Shown here: positions 1-9,125 of the stretch, piece after piece
Numbering within the stretch: the first letter of the stretch is position 1
How the letters are laid out: each line of letters begins with the position of its first letter
Assembly: GCA_945907065.1 (NCBI GenBank)
Contig: CAMDSC010000021.1
Coordinates: 1 to 40,027, forward strand
Length of the DNA stretch: 40,027 nt
DNA from: Chitinophaga pinensis
Lineage (GTDB): Bacteria; Bacteroidota; Bacteroidia; NS11-12g; UBA9320
Reading direction: 5' to 3'
Notes under the pieces: model-generated
What the model saw: the letters and a program-made list of their open reading frames with translations, nothing else
Databases searched by the model: none
What the model was told of the DNA's origin: nothing
Position numbers and translations under genes: made by a program

Positions 1-1
1 G

Positions 2-235
2 GTTGAAAAAGACTTATATAAAATTACTACCGGTATAAAAGTAGTGGCCTTAAAAGCCGGACGAATATCCCAAATGGGATTGAGCGAAGGGTATATTATT
101 GTTTCGGTAAATCAAAAGAAAGACAAAACAGCCGAAGAAATTATAAGCATTTTAGAAAATTCCAAAGGCCGAGTTATTATCGAAACCGTTTCACCCGGTG
201 GTGAAAAGAATGTGACTCAGTTTTATTTTTATTAG
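2..235 (+). CDS. DegP/HtrA (Do)-family serine protease, C-terminal PDZ fragment (partial)
   Basis: This frame is open from the first bases of the window to the TAG at 233-235, so only about the last 77 residues are present and the true start lies outside. The fragment reads as the second PDZ domain of a periplasmic Do-type serine endoprotease: a GIKV strand, then VVALKAGRISQMGLSEGYII, then a helix (TAEEIISILENSKG) and a final strand ending in FYFY. In the family the PDZ domains bind misfolded envelope proteins and control the trypsin-like domain. The catalytic triad is not in this window, so protease activity cannot be checked. A GTG at 44 is an internal codon, not a start. A hairpin follows the stop codon closely. 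The family assignment rests on PDZ resemblance alone. Confidence 0.75.
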   Translation, partial: VEKDLYKITTGIKVVALKAGRISQMGLSEGYIIVSVNQKKDKTAEEIISILENSKGRVIIETVSPGGEKNVTQFYFY

Positions 236-284
236 ATTTTGCCACTCAAACACGAGTGGACAAAATTTCACTAAGTTTTTTTTT
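236..284 (+). terminator. Probable terminator after the protease gene
   Basis: Directly after the TAG, ATTTTG+CCACTC (236-247) pairs with GAGTGG (254-259) and CAAAAT (261-266) around the loop AAACAC, with one bulged A at 260. A long T tract (about 276-284) lies some 10 nt downstream. The gap before the T tract is longer than in a classical intrinsic terminator, so function is inferred. Confidence 0.5.
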
Positions 285-327
285 CAATTGGTGTTTTAGA
301 GATTTTGTGGCAAGGCATTTTTTTTCC

Positions 328-417
328 TATCCATTGGCTAAAGCGCAACGGCAATGGATATAGCTGCAAGCCATGTATTGCAGTTCTCTTTAGTGAACTG
401 TAGCAAAGGCTTTAGCC
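328..417. repeat. Cluster of nested inverted repeats, intergenic
   Basis: Four pairs of complementary arms lie within 90 nt: TATCCATTG (328-336) with CAATGGATA (352-360); GGCTAAAGC (336-344) with GCTTTAGCC (409-417); CTGCAA (364-369) with TTGCAG (378-383); CAGTTC (381-386) with GAACTG (395-400). Some pairs exclude one another, so the region could switch between folds. It looks like a dispersed intergenic palindromic element; no coding frame or protein similarity was seen. It makes up most of the 270-nt gap between the protease and the uvrA-family gene. The rest of that gap is AT-rich with no other signal except the promoter at 490. Confidence 0.5.
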
Positions 418-489
418 TCATAAATGAATCACAACGCCTCTATTAAGAATTAATCATTAACAAGTAACAATTAACCATTAACCAAATAT

Positions 490-497
490 TACCTTTG
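490..497 (+). promoter_or_regulatory. Bacteroidota -7 promoter box for the uvrA-family gene
   Basis: TACCTTTG matches the TAnnTTTG consensus exactly. Only 7 nt separate it from the GTG start at 505, so transcription would begin at or within a few bases of the start codon. No clear TTTG -33 element is visible at the expected spacing. Confidence 0.6.
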
Positions 498-504
498 CAT
501 CCTA

Positions 505-3321
505 GTGACCCCGAAAGAAAAATTCATCGAAATAAAAGGAGCCCGGCTTCATAATCTTAAAAATATTGATATTAATATTCCGCGAAACAAACTGGTTGTA
601 GTAACCGGGGTTTCTGGTTCAGGCAAATCATCGCTGGTATTTGATACCCTTTTTGCCGAAGGCCAAAGACGTTATGTGGAAAGTCTTTCATCCTATGCCC
701 GTCAGTTTTTGGGCAAGCTTGAAAAACCCGAAGTGGATTATATCAAAGGCCTTTCGCCATCCATTGCCATTGAGCAAAAAGTAAATACCCGAAATCCGAG
801 AAGCACAGTAGCCACCAGTACAGAAATTTATGAATATTTAAAGCTTTTATTTGCCCGGGCAGGCCACACCATTAGCCCGGTGAGTAGCAAGGAGGTAAAA
901 TGTTTTGAAGTAAAGGATGTGGTTAATTTTTTGGTGGAACAAACTGAAGGTATCCAACTTTACATCTGTGTAAAACTGCAAGACGATAAAAAAGCCGAAG
1001 AAAAAATAAAGGTTTTGATGCTGAACGGTTTTACAAGGCTTTGGCACAATGGAGGCTTGGTAAAAATTGAAGACATTTTACAAGAGAAAAAAATAACCTT
1101 AAAAAATTCGTATTTAATAATTGACCGCCTTGTAAAAGACAATACCGATACTTCGCAAGACAGTCGCATGGCCGATTCTGTGCAAACTGCTTTTTATGAA
1201 GGCATGGGCGAAATAAATATTTTGGTAAGAGAAGAAGGTAAAGATATTTGGCACAATTTCTCTAACAAATTTGAACAGGACGGTATAAAATTCGAGAAAC
1301 CTTCTGTAAATCTTTTAAGCTTTAACAATCCTTATGGGGCTTGCAAACGCTGCGAAGGTTTTGGAACTGTGATAGGTGTGGATGAGGATTTGGTAATCCC
1401 TGATAAAAATATGTCGGTATTTGAAGGTGCTGTGGCTCCATGGCGAAGCGAAGGCATGAGTGAATGGAAGGCTACCTTTATTGCCACCACCGCAAAGCTT
1501 GATTTTCCGATTCATCGCTCCTACTATTTATTATCCGATGAAGAAAAAGACCTTTTGTGGCAAGGTAAAAATCATATTCTAGGTATTAATCAATTCTTTA
1601 AATTTATTGAAGAACAAAGCTATAAAATTCAGTATCGGGTAATGCTGAGTAAGTATCGAGGCAAAACACTGTGCCCCGAATGCCGTGGTGTTCGATTGCG
1701 AAAAGATGCAGAATACATCAAACTTTTGCATACCAATAAATTGAGCGCTGAATTTAAGTTTAGAGATAAATATGCCTCCATCAGCGATATTTTATTATTG
1801 CCTGTTGAAAATGCCTTCAACTACTTTGAAACTTTAAAATTAGAAGACAACGATGAAAAAATATCCGTTCGTCTTTTAACAGAAATAAAAAATAGATTGC
1901 TTTACCTGAAAGATGTTGGACTTGGCTATTTATCGCTTAACCGATTGAGCAATTCCTTAAGCGGCGGCGAATCGCAGCGTATTAACCTTGCCACTTCGCT
2001 TGGAAGCAGTTTAGTTGGCAGCACATACATTTTAGATGAACCTAGCATTGGTTTACATCCCCGTGATACCGAGCGATTGATTGGTGTACTTCAAAATTTA
2101 AGAAACATGGGCAATTCGGTGGTGGTGGTAGAACACGATGAAGAAATGATGGCCGCCAGCGACCAGTTAATTGATATTGGCCCCTTAGCCGGAACTCATG
2201 GTGGTCATGTGGTTTTTCAAGGCTATTTTAAAGATATTTATACAAGCGAAAGCCTTACAGGACAATACCTAACCGGTAAAGTAAAAATAGAAGTACCGGC
2301 ACAACGCAGGCAATGGAGCAATTTTATTGAAATAAAAGGCGCCCGATTAAATAACCTTAAAAATATTGATGTCAAGTTTCCATTAAACATAATTACGTGT
2401 GTTACAGGAGTAAGTGGCAGCGGCAAAACATCTTTAGTTAAAGGTATCCTCTACCCTGCTTTGCAAAAAGCCATTGGAAATTATACAACCATTAGAACTG
2501 GAGATATTGATAGTATTTCGGGCGATATTAAACAAATAAAACAAGTTGAACTGATAGACCAAAATCCTATTGGAAAATCGACTCGCAGCAATCCCGTAAC
2601 TTATGTAAAAGCTTGGGACCACATTCGCGATTTATTTTCCGACCAACCGCACAGTAAGCAAAAAGGATTTAAACCCCAACATTATTCATTTAACGTGGAA
2701 GGTGGCCGCTGCGAGCAATGCAAAGGTGAAGGAGAAGAACTGGTAGAAATGCAGTTTATGGCCGATTTGCACTTAACCTGTGAATCGTGCAAAGGCCATC
2801 GTTTTAAAGACGAAGTGTTGGAAGTAACCTATAAAACCAAATCCATTTATGATGTGCTTTGCCTCAACGTGGAAGAAGCCATTTCTTTTTTTGATGGCAG
2901 ACCAAACATCATCAGTAAACTGAAACCCTTGTACGATGTAGGTTTAGGTTATGTAACTCTTGGCCAAAGTAGTGCTACCCTGAGTGGCGGCGAAGCCCAA
3001 CGTGTAAAACTAGCTTCCTTTCTTTCCATGGGTAAAAACCCTGATCCTGTTCTGTTTATTTTTGATGAACCTACTACCGGCCTCCATTTTAACGATATTA
3101 AAAAACTGTTGGCTTCCTTTAATGCCCTAATAATACAAGGCCATACCATTCTAATTATTGAACATAATGTGGAAGTAATAAAATGTGCTGATTGGTTAAT
3201 AGACATTGGCCCCGATGGCGGCCAACATGGTGGAAACCTTTTGTATGAAGGAACTCCTGAAGGATTGGTAAAATGTGGGGAAAGTTATACGGGAAGATAT
3301 TTAAAGGAGAAACTGTCCTAA
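505..3321 (+). CDS. uvrA: UvrA-family excinuclease ATPase (possibly a paralogue of the main UvrA)
   Basis: Cytoplasmic DNA-damage recognition ATPase of nucleotide excision repair, which in the family loads UvrB at lesions. The 938 residues carry two ABC modules: Walker [10 protein letters not shown] at residues 35-43 and GVSGSGKTS near 634; signatures LSGGESQR near 485 and LSGGEAQR near 826; Walker B-like ILDEPS and IFDEPTTG. The second zinc module is complete (CEQC near 735, CESC near 758). In the first module only the CKRC pair near 279 is present; the preceding CxxC of E. coli UvrA is absent (that stretch reads NKFEQDG). CPECRG near 390 matches the insertion-domain Cys pair. Length equals a full UvrA with UvrB-binding region, not the shorter UvrA2. 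GTG 505 is the first start in the frame, with the -7 box just upstream. Its stop overlaps the convergent MFS gene by four bases. Confidence 0.9.
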   Translation: MTPKEKFIEIKGARLHNLKNIDINIPRNKLVVVTGVSGSGKSSLVFDTLFAEGQRRYVESLSSYARQFLGKLEKPEVDYIKGLSPSIAIEQKVNTRNPRSTVATSTEIYEYLKLLFARAGHTISPVSSKEVKCFEVKDVVNFLVEQTEGIQLYICVKLQDDKKAEEKIKVLMLNGFTRLWHNGGLVKIEDILQEKKITLKNSYLIIDRLVKDNTDTSQDSRMADSVQTAFYEGMGEINILVREEGKDIWHNFSNKFEQDGIKFEKPSVNLLSFNNPYGACKRCEGFGTVIGVDEDLVIPDKNMSVFEGAVAPWRSEGMSEWKATFIATTAKLDFPIHRSYYLLSDEEKDLLWQGKNHILGINQFFKFIEEQSYKIQYRVMLSKYRGKTLCPECRGVRLRKDAEYIKLLHTNKLSAEFKFRDKYASISDILLLPVENAFNYFETLKLEDNDEKISVRLLTEIKNRLLYLKDVGLGYLSLNRLSNSLSGGESQRINLATSLGSSLVGSTYILDEPSIGLHPRDTERLIGVLQNLRNMGNSVVVVEHDEEMMAASDQLIDIGPLAGTHGGHVVFQGYFKDIYTSESLTGQYLTGKVKIEVPAQRRQWSNFIEIKGARLNNLKNIDVKFPLNIITCVTGVSGSGKTSLVKGILYPALQKAIGNYTTIRTGDIDSISGDIKQIKQVELIDQNPIGKSTRSNPVTYVKAWDHIRDLFSDQPHSKQKGFKPQHYSFNVEGGRCEQCKGEGEELVEMQFMADLHLTCESCKGHRFKDEVLEVTYKTKSIYDVLCLNVEEAISFFDGRPNIISKLKPLYDVGLGYVTLGQSSATLSGGEAQRVKLASFLSMGKNPDPVLFIFDEPTTGLHFNDIKKLLASFNALIIQGHTILIIEHNVEVIKCADWLIDIGPDGGQHGGNLLYEGTPEGLVKCGESYTGRYLKEKLS

Positions 3322-4634
3322 GCCACTAATTCCTCTTTTTTCAATGTCGCCGCATCATGTTTATTAATCCTCAACAACAATAAGAATCCGAAGACAAATA
3401 ATACAACTAATAGTAAAATACTTTGTCTCATATCATGAGTTATACCTTCAATAAATCCAAATAAAAACACTCCAATTACCAAACCTATTTTTTCTGAAAC
3501 ATCATAAAAACTAAAATAAGAGGCATGGTCACGAGTTTCAGGCAATAGTTTTGAGTAAGTACTTCTACTCATACTTTGTATGCCTCCCATTAAGAATCCT
3601 ATTAAAGCAGCTAAAAAATAAAACTCATTTTGAGTCCTAATCATATAACCGCAAATACAACCAATCACCCACAAAAACACTGTAATTTTTATGACATTAA
3701 TATTTCCAATTCTTTTTGATAAACGACTCATGAATATTGCACCAACAGCAGCTAATAACTGTATAATTATTACCGCTACAATCAATCCTGATTTATCGTC
3801 ACCGGTAAAAATTAATTTATTTGCAAATGGCACAGCAACAATTAAAACTGTTTGCACTGCACAATTATAAATGAAATAGGATAAAAGAAATTTTTTCAAT
3901 ACTGTAAGCTTCCTAATTTCCTTATTAACCTTTATTATTTCTTTAAACCCATTAAATAATGAATTACCACCCGATTTACGTGATAATGATTTGGGTAATC
4001 TGCTATAAGTAATCTGGGCAAAACTAACCCACCACAAACCCACTATAACAAAAATGTGTTGTGCTTTAAAAGCCGGTTTAAACATATTTAAAGCTAATAA
4101 GCATAATATTAAAACCAATGTACTCCCAATATAACCTAATGTAAAACCCTTTGCACTTAGTTTATCATGTAAATGTGGATCGGCTATTTCAGGTAAATAT
4201 GCATTATAAAAAACCAGACTTCCCCAAAATCCAACACATGCCAACATTACAGGAAGCATACTCCACTCCAGATAATTTTTATCAAAAAAGACTAGACATA
4301 CACAACTTATGGCTCCTAAATAACAGAATAGTTTTAAAAAGAATTTCTTATTACCAGAGTAATCAGCCACCCCACTTAGTAAAGGAGCCGTAAATACAAC
4401 TATTAAATAGGCCAAAGAAAAAACATAATTATATAAAACTGTATTAGATAATTGGTAACCGAAAAAAGAAACAGTATCTATTAGTTTGCCGGTTATTTTA
4501 TCTACACTGCTGGTTTGTATTCCATAAAAAATAGGAAATATAGCAGAAGTAATTACTAGGTTATAAACTGAATTAGCCCAATCATACATGGCCCATCCAA
4601 ACATTACACGAGGATTATTTTTTTCGACTGTCAT
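3318..4634 (-). CDS. MFS transporter of the UMF1/Atg22-like family
   Basis: A 438-residue integral membrane protein with about twelve hydrophobic segments, beginning with RVMFGWAMYDWANSVYN, which is characteristic of the UMF1 (YxiO/Atg22-like) branch of the major facilitator superfamily. LMGGIQSMSRSTYSKLLPE in the second half is the conserved family loop. Members are annotated as effluxers, some linked to amino-acid export, but the substrate cannot be told from sequence. The stop codon TAG interleaves with the uvrA-family TAA (CTAA at 3318-3321), so the two genes converge with no terminator space between them. ATG 4634 is a plausible start; the sequence upstream has only imperfect -7 matches. 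It is divergent from the L,D-transpeptidase gene. Confidence 0.85.
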   Translation of the reverse strand: MTVEKNNPRVMFGWAMYDWANSVYNLVITSAIFPIFYGIQTSSVDKITGKLIDTVSFFGYQLSNTVLYNYVFSLAYLIVVFTAPLLSGVADYSGNKKFFLKLFCYLGAISCVCLVFFDKNYLEWSMLPVMLACVGFWGSLVFYNAYLPEIADPHLHDKLSAKGFTLGYIGSTLVLILCLLALNMFKPAFKAQHIFVIVGLWWVSFAQITYSRLPKSLSRKSGGNSLFNGFKEIIKVNKEIRKLTVLKKFLLSYFIYNCAVQTVLIVAVPFANKLIFTGDDKSGLIVAVIIIQLLAAVGAIFMSRLSKRIGNINVIKITVFLWVIGCICGYMIRTQNEFYFLAALIGFLMGGIQSMSRSTYSKLLPETRDHASYFSFYDVSEKIGLVIGVFLFGFIEGITHDMRQSILLLVVLFVFGFLLLLRINKHDAATLKKEELVA

Positions 4635-4815
4635 GGTTCAAACCAAACCTTTTAAATTGATTTTTTGTCATATTATTTTTAAAAAACTGTTTTTTAGGCA
4701 TTTAAAATATTTTAATTAGAGCTAAATACTTTTCGGCATAACTATTGCGTTTGCCTTGCAGACTATAAAATTTTTATTTTCGCCTAATTATGTTTTATTT
4801 GCCAATCTCAAAAAA

Positions 4816-5625
4816 ATGAAGAACAAATGGATTATAAACCAAGCAGTTTCAGTGGTACTTGTATCATTGATATTTCTTTCTTTTCAATCTACCACATTTA
4901 AAAGTTTATCGAAAGATAATATTGAAATCGGTAAAGAACAATTAACATTAGAGGTTACTAATAAAGAAGCCTCTGGTGATTCAGCATACAGCTATTACGA
5001 ACACTCTACTGTTACTCTTTATAATTCTTTTCATTTCAATAAATGGAATAAACTTAATTATGATGTTTTTGAAAAAGCTTACAAAGGTTATATAGTAATG
5101 AAAAGTGAGGGTATGATTTCAAACAGCCGTTACCTAACTGTGATGGATTTTGAATTATCAGCCAATCAGCGCCGTATGTGGATATTTGATTTGGCAAAAC
5201 ATAAAATAGTTATTCACGACCTTGTATCACATGGCCGAAATAGTGGAGAAGAATATGCCCGATCATTTTCAAATCAAGCAGAAAGTTTTAAAAGTAGCCT
5301 TGGTTTTTATGTTACCGGAACTGATTATATTGGAAAAAATGATTTCTCATTAAGATTACATGGTATAGAGGAAGGTTTTAATGATAATGCATTTGATAGA
5401 GGAATTGTGATGCACGGTGCTGATTATGTAAATAACCGTTATATCCGCTCAAACAAGCGTCTTGGGAGAAGTCAGGGCTGCCCAGCTGTTTCAGAAAAAA
5501 TAAGTAAATGGGTTATCAATACAATTGAAGGTGGCTCTTGTTTATTCATATTTTATCCCGACAAAAATTATCTTAAAAAGTCGGAACTCATCAATGCCGT
5601 TTATCCTTCTAAAGATTTCTTTTAA
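4816..5625 (+). CDS. Murein L,D-transpeptidase catalytic domain family protein (YkuD_2-like)
   Basis: Predicted exported L,D-transpeptidase that makes or edits 3-3 cross-links or attaches proteins to peptidoglycan. I start it at ATG 4816 (MKNKWIINQAVSVVLVSL), which gives 269 residues with a proper N-terminal hydrophobic signal segment. An in-frame TTG at 4756 would add 20 residues ahead of the signal and is less likely. The catalytic region is near the C-terminus: VMHGADYV supplies the histidine, and RLGRSQGCPAVS supplies the nucleophile Cys, about residue 222. The N-terminal half has no recognised domain. It stands directly before a second, unrelated-length L,D-transpeptidase on the same strand, 124 nt away. 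A long-looped inverted repeat and a -7 box between them suggest separate transcription. Confidence 0.85.
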   Translation: MKNKWIINQAVSVVLVSLIFLSFQSTTFKSLSKDNIEIGKEQLTLEVTNKEASGDSAYSYYEHSTVTLYNSFHFNKWNKLNYDVFEKAYKGYIVMKSEGMISNSRYLTVMDFELSANQRRMWIFDLAKHKIVIHDLVSHGRNSGEEYARSFSNQAESFKSSLGFYVTGTDYIGKNDFSLRLHGIEEGFNDNAFDRGIVMHGADYVNNRYIRSNKRLGRSQGCPAVSEKISKWVINTIEGGSCLFIFYPDKNYLKKSELINAVYPSKDFF

Positions 5626-5659
5626 ATTTAATTTAAGTTTACTTTCTAGTCATTTGCAA

Positions 5660-5716
5660 TTTGGAATACCCTTTTGAATTTCTTTGTATAAATAAACAGA
5701 ATAAGGGTATTTCAAA
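5660..5716. repeat. Long-loop inverted repeat between the two L,D-transpeptidase genes
   Basis: TTTGGAATACCCTT (5660-5673) pairs with AAGGGTATTTCAAA (5703-5716) at 13 of 14 positions around a 29-nt loop. It ends 15 nt before the -7 box of the next gene. It could be a weak terminator of the first gene or an operator; no T tract of note follows. Confidence 0.45.
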
Positions 5717-5731
5717 ATATATAGGAAGCAT

Positions 5732-5739
5732 TAAATTTG
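5732..5739 (+). promoter_or_regulatory. -7 promoter box for the large L,D-transpeptidase gene
   Basis: TAAATTTG is an exact TAnnTTTG match. It lies 10 nt before the TTG start at 5750, giving a leader of only a few bases if the start point is at the usual distance. The -33 region is not clear. Confidence 0.55.
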
Positions 5740-5749
5740 CCTAAAATAA

Positions 5750-7552
5750 TTGGGTATTAAAATTAATTTAAAACTAGTTGTACTTTTTGTTTCAGGATTA
5801 CTTCTGGCAACTATTTATTCATGTAAAAAAAAACCTACTGAAGATATTGGAACACCGGTTGAAGAACTTATCAAAGGTTTAAATCCTGAAAAATTATCTG
5901 ATTTTATACTCGTAAAAGTGAAGGACAACACCTACAAACCGAAAGGAATTTACGATACAAGATTTGCCGATACTTTAAATAAATTTTATATCGAACAAGA
6001 TGGAATCCCTGTTTGGTTAAGCTTTTTAAAGGATTCAATGGTTCGGGTTCATTTAAATGAAATTCTGTTTTGTAGCGAAGAACATGGTTTAAATCGTAAA
6101 TTTTATAATGGTGAGTTAATAAAAATTCACCTTAAGCGATTTGACCGACTCAAAGAAATTAAATCTGATGATGAATATCAATTTCTAGCAGATTTGGATT
6201 ATCTGATATCAATGTCAGTTATCAGTATTTATAAGGATTTAGCTTTGGGCAGAATTGATCCACACAAATTTTATAAACCGTTTTATGAAATGCCTTTGGC
6301 CCGAGCCAAGTCTTTCAATATATTTTCAGTTTTACACCACCCTCGCTCTTTTCATGATTCTATTACCATAAAAAGGCCATGGTCTGTAAAATATCATTCG
6401 CTTCAATTGATATATAAAAAATATTGCGATTATTTAAAAACGCATACCATTATTGACATTGACACATCTCATAACATTCTTTCTAATTATAACGGTAAAG
6501 TAGTGAATCAACGGATGGAAATGATTTGGCAGGCACAAACTGATTCAACTGAAAATATAAAAGCTCAATTAGAAGCCAACCGTGAAAAGTTTATTTCAAA
6601 AACACGTGAACTATTTAGTTTATCTCCCGGTAAAATTGATTCAGTTTTTATCCAAACAGTTTGCGGACCAGCTTCCAATCTGGTTGATAATATTTTGGTT
6701 AGCATGGAACGTGAACGATGGTTTTCACAACCAGACACGGGTAAATATGTATATGTAAATCTTACTGAATTTGTAGTTTCTATGCATAATGACAGTACCA
6801 TAAAAATGAAAGTTTGTGTGGGTAAAAGTAAGGCTGAAAATTATGATGAAAAATATAAAGAGTATTTAAAAACCCGAAATGCACGAGCCAAACCAATCAA
6901 CACTGAAACACCTGTTATTGGATCATTAATTAGGGAAATAGTAATAAACCCAACTTGGACAGTGCCTAACAGTATTATAGGTAAAGAAATGTATCATCAG
7001 ATTGTGAACAATCCTAATTACCTTACTCGTAAAGGTTTTGAGGTATTGCTGGATGGCAAAGTTGTATCCCCTGTCAGCATCAATTGGAAAAAATACAAAC
7101 CGTATGAAGTACCTGTAAAAATTCGTCAAAAGGCGGGAGACGCTAATTCATTAGGCAAACTGAAATTCAATTTTCCGAACGGCCATAATATTTATATGCA
7201 CGATACTCCTGAAAAAGGAAAGTTTAGCCAAACTAACCGCTCTGTAAGTCACGGCTGTGTTCGATTAAATTATCCTGTAGAAATGGCTGAATTTTTATTG
7301 CGGCTTCAAGGCGACAGTTCATTAGTTGATAATTTTAGATTAAAAATGGGATTGCAGCCCTATGACAGCACTTTACAAATTGAAGATTCATTACTAAAGC
7401 CAATTAAAACCACTGAAAGCATACGACTTAAAAATACTGTTCCGGTGTATATCGATTATAGAACAGTTGTTTTTAATAACGACGGAAGTATTCGGTTTTT
7501 AAAAGATATCTATAGAAAAAATAAGGCAGTTGCTAAAAAATTAAAGGAATAA
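5750..7552 (+). CDS. L,D-transpeptidase lipoprotein (YcbB/LdtD-like)
   Basis: A 600-residue peptidoglycan L,D-transpeptidase. The N-terminus is a lipoprotein signal: hydrophobic LVVLFVSGLLLATIYS followed by Cys25, so the mature protein is probably lipid-anchored. The middle has the helical scaffold typical of large YcbB-type enzymes. The YkuD catalytic domain covers roughly residues 320-530, with IYMHDTP and the active-site block SHGCVRL at 500-506 (nucleophile Cys503). The start is unusual: there is no ATG near the signal peptide, and TTG 5750 is the only common start in the frame that keeps it. A -7 box 10 nt upstream supports this choice. It converges on the adenylate cyclase gene with 14 nt between the ends. 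Together with the preceding gene it makes a tandem pair of cell-wall transpeptidases. Confidence 0.88.
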   Translation: MGIKINLKLVVLFVSGLLLATIYSCKKKPTEDIGTPVEELIKGLNPEKLSDFILVKVKDNTYKPKGIYDTRFADTLNKFYIEQDGIPVWLSFLKDSMVRVHLNEILFCSEEHGLNRKFYNGELIKIHLKRFDRLKEIKSDDEYQFLADLDYLISMSVISIYKDLALGRIDPHKFYKPFYEMPLARAKSFNIFSVLHHPRSFHDSITIKRPWSVKYHSLQLIYKKYCDYLKTHTIIDIDTSHNILSNYNGKVVNQRMEMIWQAQTDSTENIKAQLEANREKFISKTRELFSLSPGKIDSVFIQTVCGPASNLVDNILVSMERERWFSQPDTGKYVYVNLTEFVVSMHNDSTIKMKVCVGKSKAENYDEKYKEYLKTRNARAKPINTETPVIGSLIREIVINPTWTVPNSIIGKEMYHQIVNNPNYLTRKGFEVLLDGKVVSPVSINWKKYKPYEVPVKIRQKAGDANSLGKLKFNFPNGHNIYMHDTPEKGKFSQTNRSVSHGCVRLNYPVEMAEFLLRLQGDSSLVDNFRLKMGLQPYDSTLQIEDSLLKPIKTTESIRLKNTVPVYIDYRTVVFNNDGSIRFLKDIYRKNKAVAKKLKE

Positions 7553-7566
7553 TTAATCCCTTTTAT

Positions 7567-9018
7567 TTAAGATTTTCTTTCAACAAAATACATATCAATT
7601 TGTCCTTTGTTTTTAGCTTCTATTTTACCACGATGAATAAAATGGTACTGATCTTTCATCATATTATAAGTGCTTGACGAAACATTTACTTTTCCTGGTT
7701 CACTATTTTGTTCCATACGGGCAGCTGTATTTACTGTATCTCCCCAAATATCATAGGCAAATTTTTTGCGACCCACTACTCCCGCTACCAAAGGACCACT
7801 ATGAACACCGATGCGAATTCTAAAAAATGGTTTTCCTTCTGCTATTCTTTTCTCATACATACTTGCCATAAAATCAATTATTTCAAGGGCTGCATTTATA
7901 ACCTTTGCTGGGTCGTGTTGCTTTTGTGAAGGTAAATCATCATTTGCCAATCCTTGAGCACATAAGTAAGCATCACCAATAGTTTTTATTTTCTCTATAC
8001 CATATTTTTCGGTAATATTATCAAACTCTATGTAGCACATATCTATAACATCTACCAAATCTTTAGGGCTTAGCTTTTCACTGACCAATGTAAAATCTTT
8101 AAAATCGGTAAACAATACCGTTACCATTTCATAATCTCTGGCTATTGCTTTACCATTTGCTTTCAGTTCATTAGCAGTTTGTAAAGGCAAAATATTAAGA
8201 AGTAATTCGTCCGAACGCTTTTTCTCTGCTATAATTATTTCAGTTTTTATAGCTAATTCCTTGGCAGTTCGTTGTTTTGTTTTAAATAAATTAAACAGTA
8301 CCAAAGCCAATGCAAATAAAACTCCTACAAATAGTAGTAAAAAATATTTTTGGGTTTTTAGGCTTTTGTTTTCAAGTTTTCGCTGTTCTACTTCAAGCTC
8401 TTTTATTTGTTTTGCTTGTTCCAACAGTTTATTTTCGGTACTAAGTTTCTGAGCCGCTTCAGTCATCACATCTAATTGCCCTGAAGTTTTAGATAATTCT
8501 TCCTGCTTTTGGGCAATAAGTTCTTTGTTAGCAGATTTATCTTTTTCCAAAACTTGAACTTCTTGTTTTATTCTTTCTTCATTGGCCTTTTGTTTAGCAA
8601 TTTCCTCATTCTTCCGTTTCATCTCCGCCTCTTGTCTTTCTATTTCCCTATTTTGCTTTTCTATTTGATCGCTTTTTTCTTTCACTTCTTTACTTATGTC
8701 AACTGTTGTGGCTTTGGCTCTGTACTTCAAAGCTTTAACTTTATAATCTAATACAGTATAAATTTTATCAAGTTGCTTATAACTCCGCTGCATTCCCATT
8801 CTATAATCCAGCCGCTCAGCCATTGCAGCGGCTTCAAGCGCAATTGGTTCAGCAGTTTTGCAACCTGCTTCTGATGAATTGGCTAAAAATTTATCGGCTC
8901 TGTCATTTAATAAATCTACTTTTTCTTTACTATCATTAGGCAAAGGTGATTTATCTTTATTATTACTGAATGAAAAGAAGGCTGTTAGAATTAAGCCTAG
9001 TAAATATAAATATCTCAT
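7567..9018 (-). CDS. Membrane-anchored class III adenylate cyclase with extracytoplasmic coiled coil
   Basis: Predicted to make cAMP from ATP. The 483 residues are: a signal-like segment (1-18), a helical region to about 110 that may be TPR-like, a long charged coiled coil (about 110-225, many EKQNREIERQEAEMKRK-type heptads), one transmembrane segment (YFLLLFVGVLFALALVLFNL, about 228-247), then the cyclase domain (about 280-480). Catalytic residues are in place: metal-binding Asp in LFTDFKDF and IGDAY. The base-selecting pair is Lys in IEKIKTIGD and Asp in AYDIWGD, matching adenylate rather than guanylate cyclases. Transition-state Asn and Arg are present in NTAARM. The coiled coil would lie outside the membrane and may sense or dimerise. 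No cAMP receptor gene is in the window. Confidence 0.88.
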   Translation of the reverse strand: MRYLYLLGLILTAFFSFSNNKDKSPLPNDSKEKVDLLNDRADKFLANSSEAGCKTAEPIALEAAAMAERLDYRMGMQRSYKQLDKIYTVLDYKVKALKYRAKATTVDISKEVKEKSDQIEKQNREIERQEAEMKRKNEEIAKQKANEERIKQEVQVLEKDKSANKELIAQKQEELSKTSGQLDVMTEAAQKLSTENKLLEQAKQIKELEVEQRKLENKSLKTQKYFLLLFVGVLFALALVLFNLFKTKQRTAKELAIKTEIIIAEKKRSDELLLNILPLQTANELKANGKAIARDYEMVTVLFTDFKDFTLVSEKLSPKDLVDVIDMCYIEFDNITEKYGIEKIKTIGDAYLCAQGLANDDLPSQKQHDPAKVINAALEIIDFMASMYEKRIAEGKPFFRIRIGVHSGPLVAGVVGRKKFAYDIWGDTVNTAARMEQNSEPGKVNVSSSTYNMMKDQYHFIHRGKIEAKNKGQIDMYFVERKS

Positions 9019-9125
9019 AGTGTTTATTACAGGAATTGTTGCTCAAATCAAGTGATTTTTTTTGATAAAATAAAGTAATATTTAAATTTGAGCATAGATT
9101 TAATAATGATATTACAAATCTAGTA

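Noticed and set aside
364-400. Hairpins near 364-400 as a tRNA-like gene
   Set aside because: There is no acceptor stem, anticodon arm or T-arm pattern; the arms fit a palindromic repeat.
9044-9051. Minus-strand TTGATTTG as the promoter of the cyclase gene
   Set aside because: It differs from TAnnTTTG at the conserved second position and has no -33 partner.
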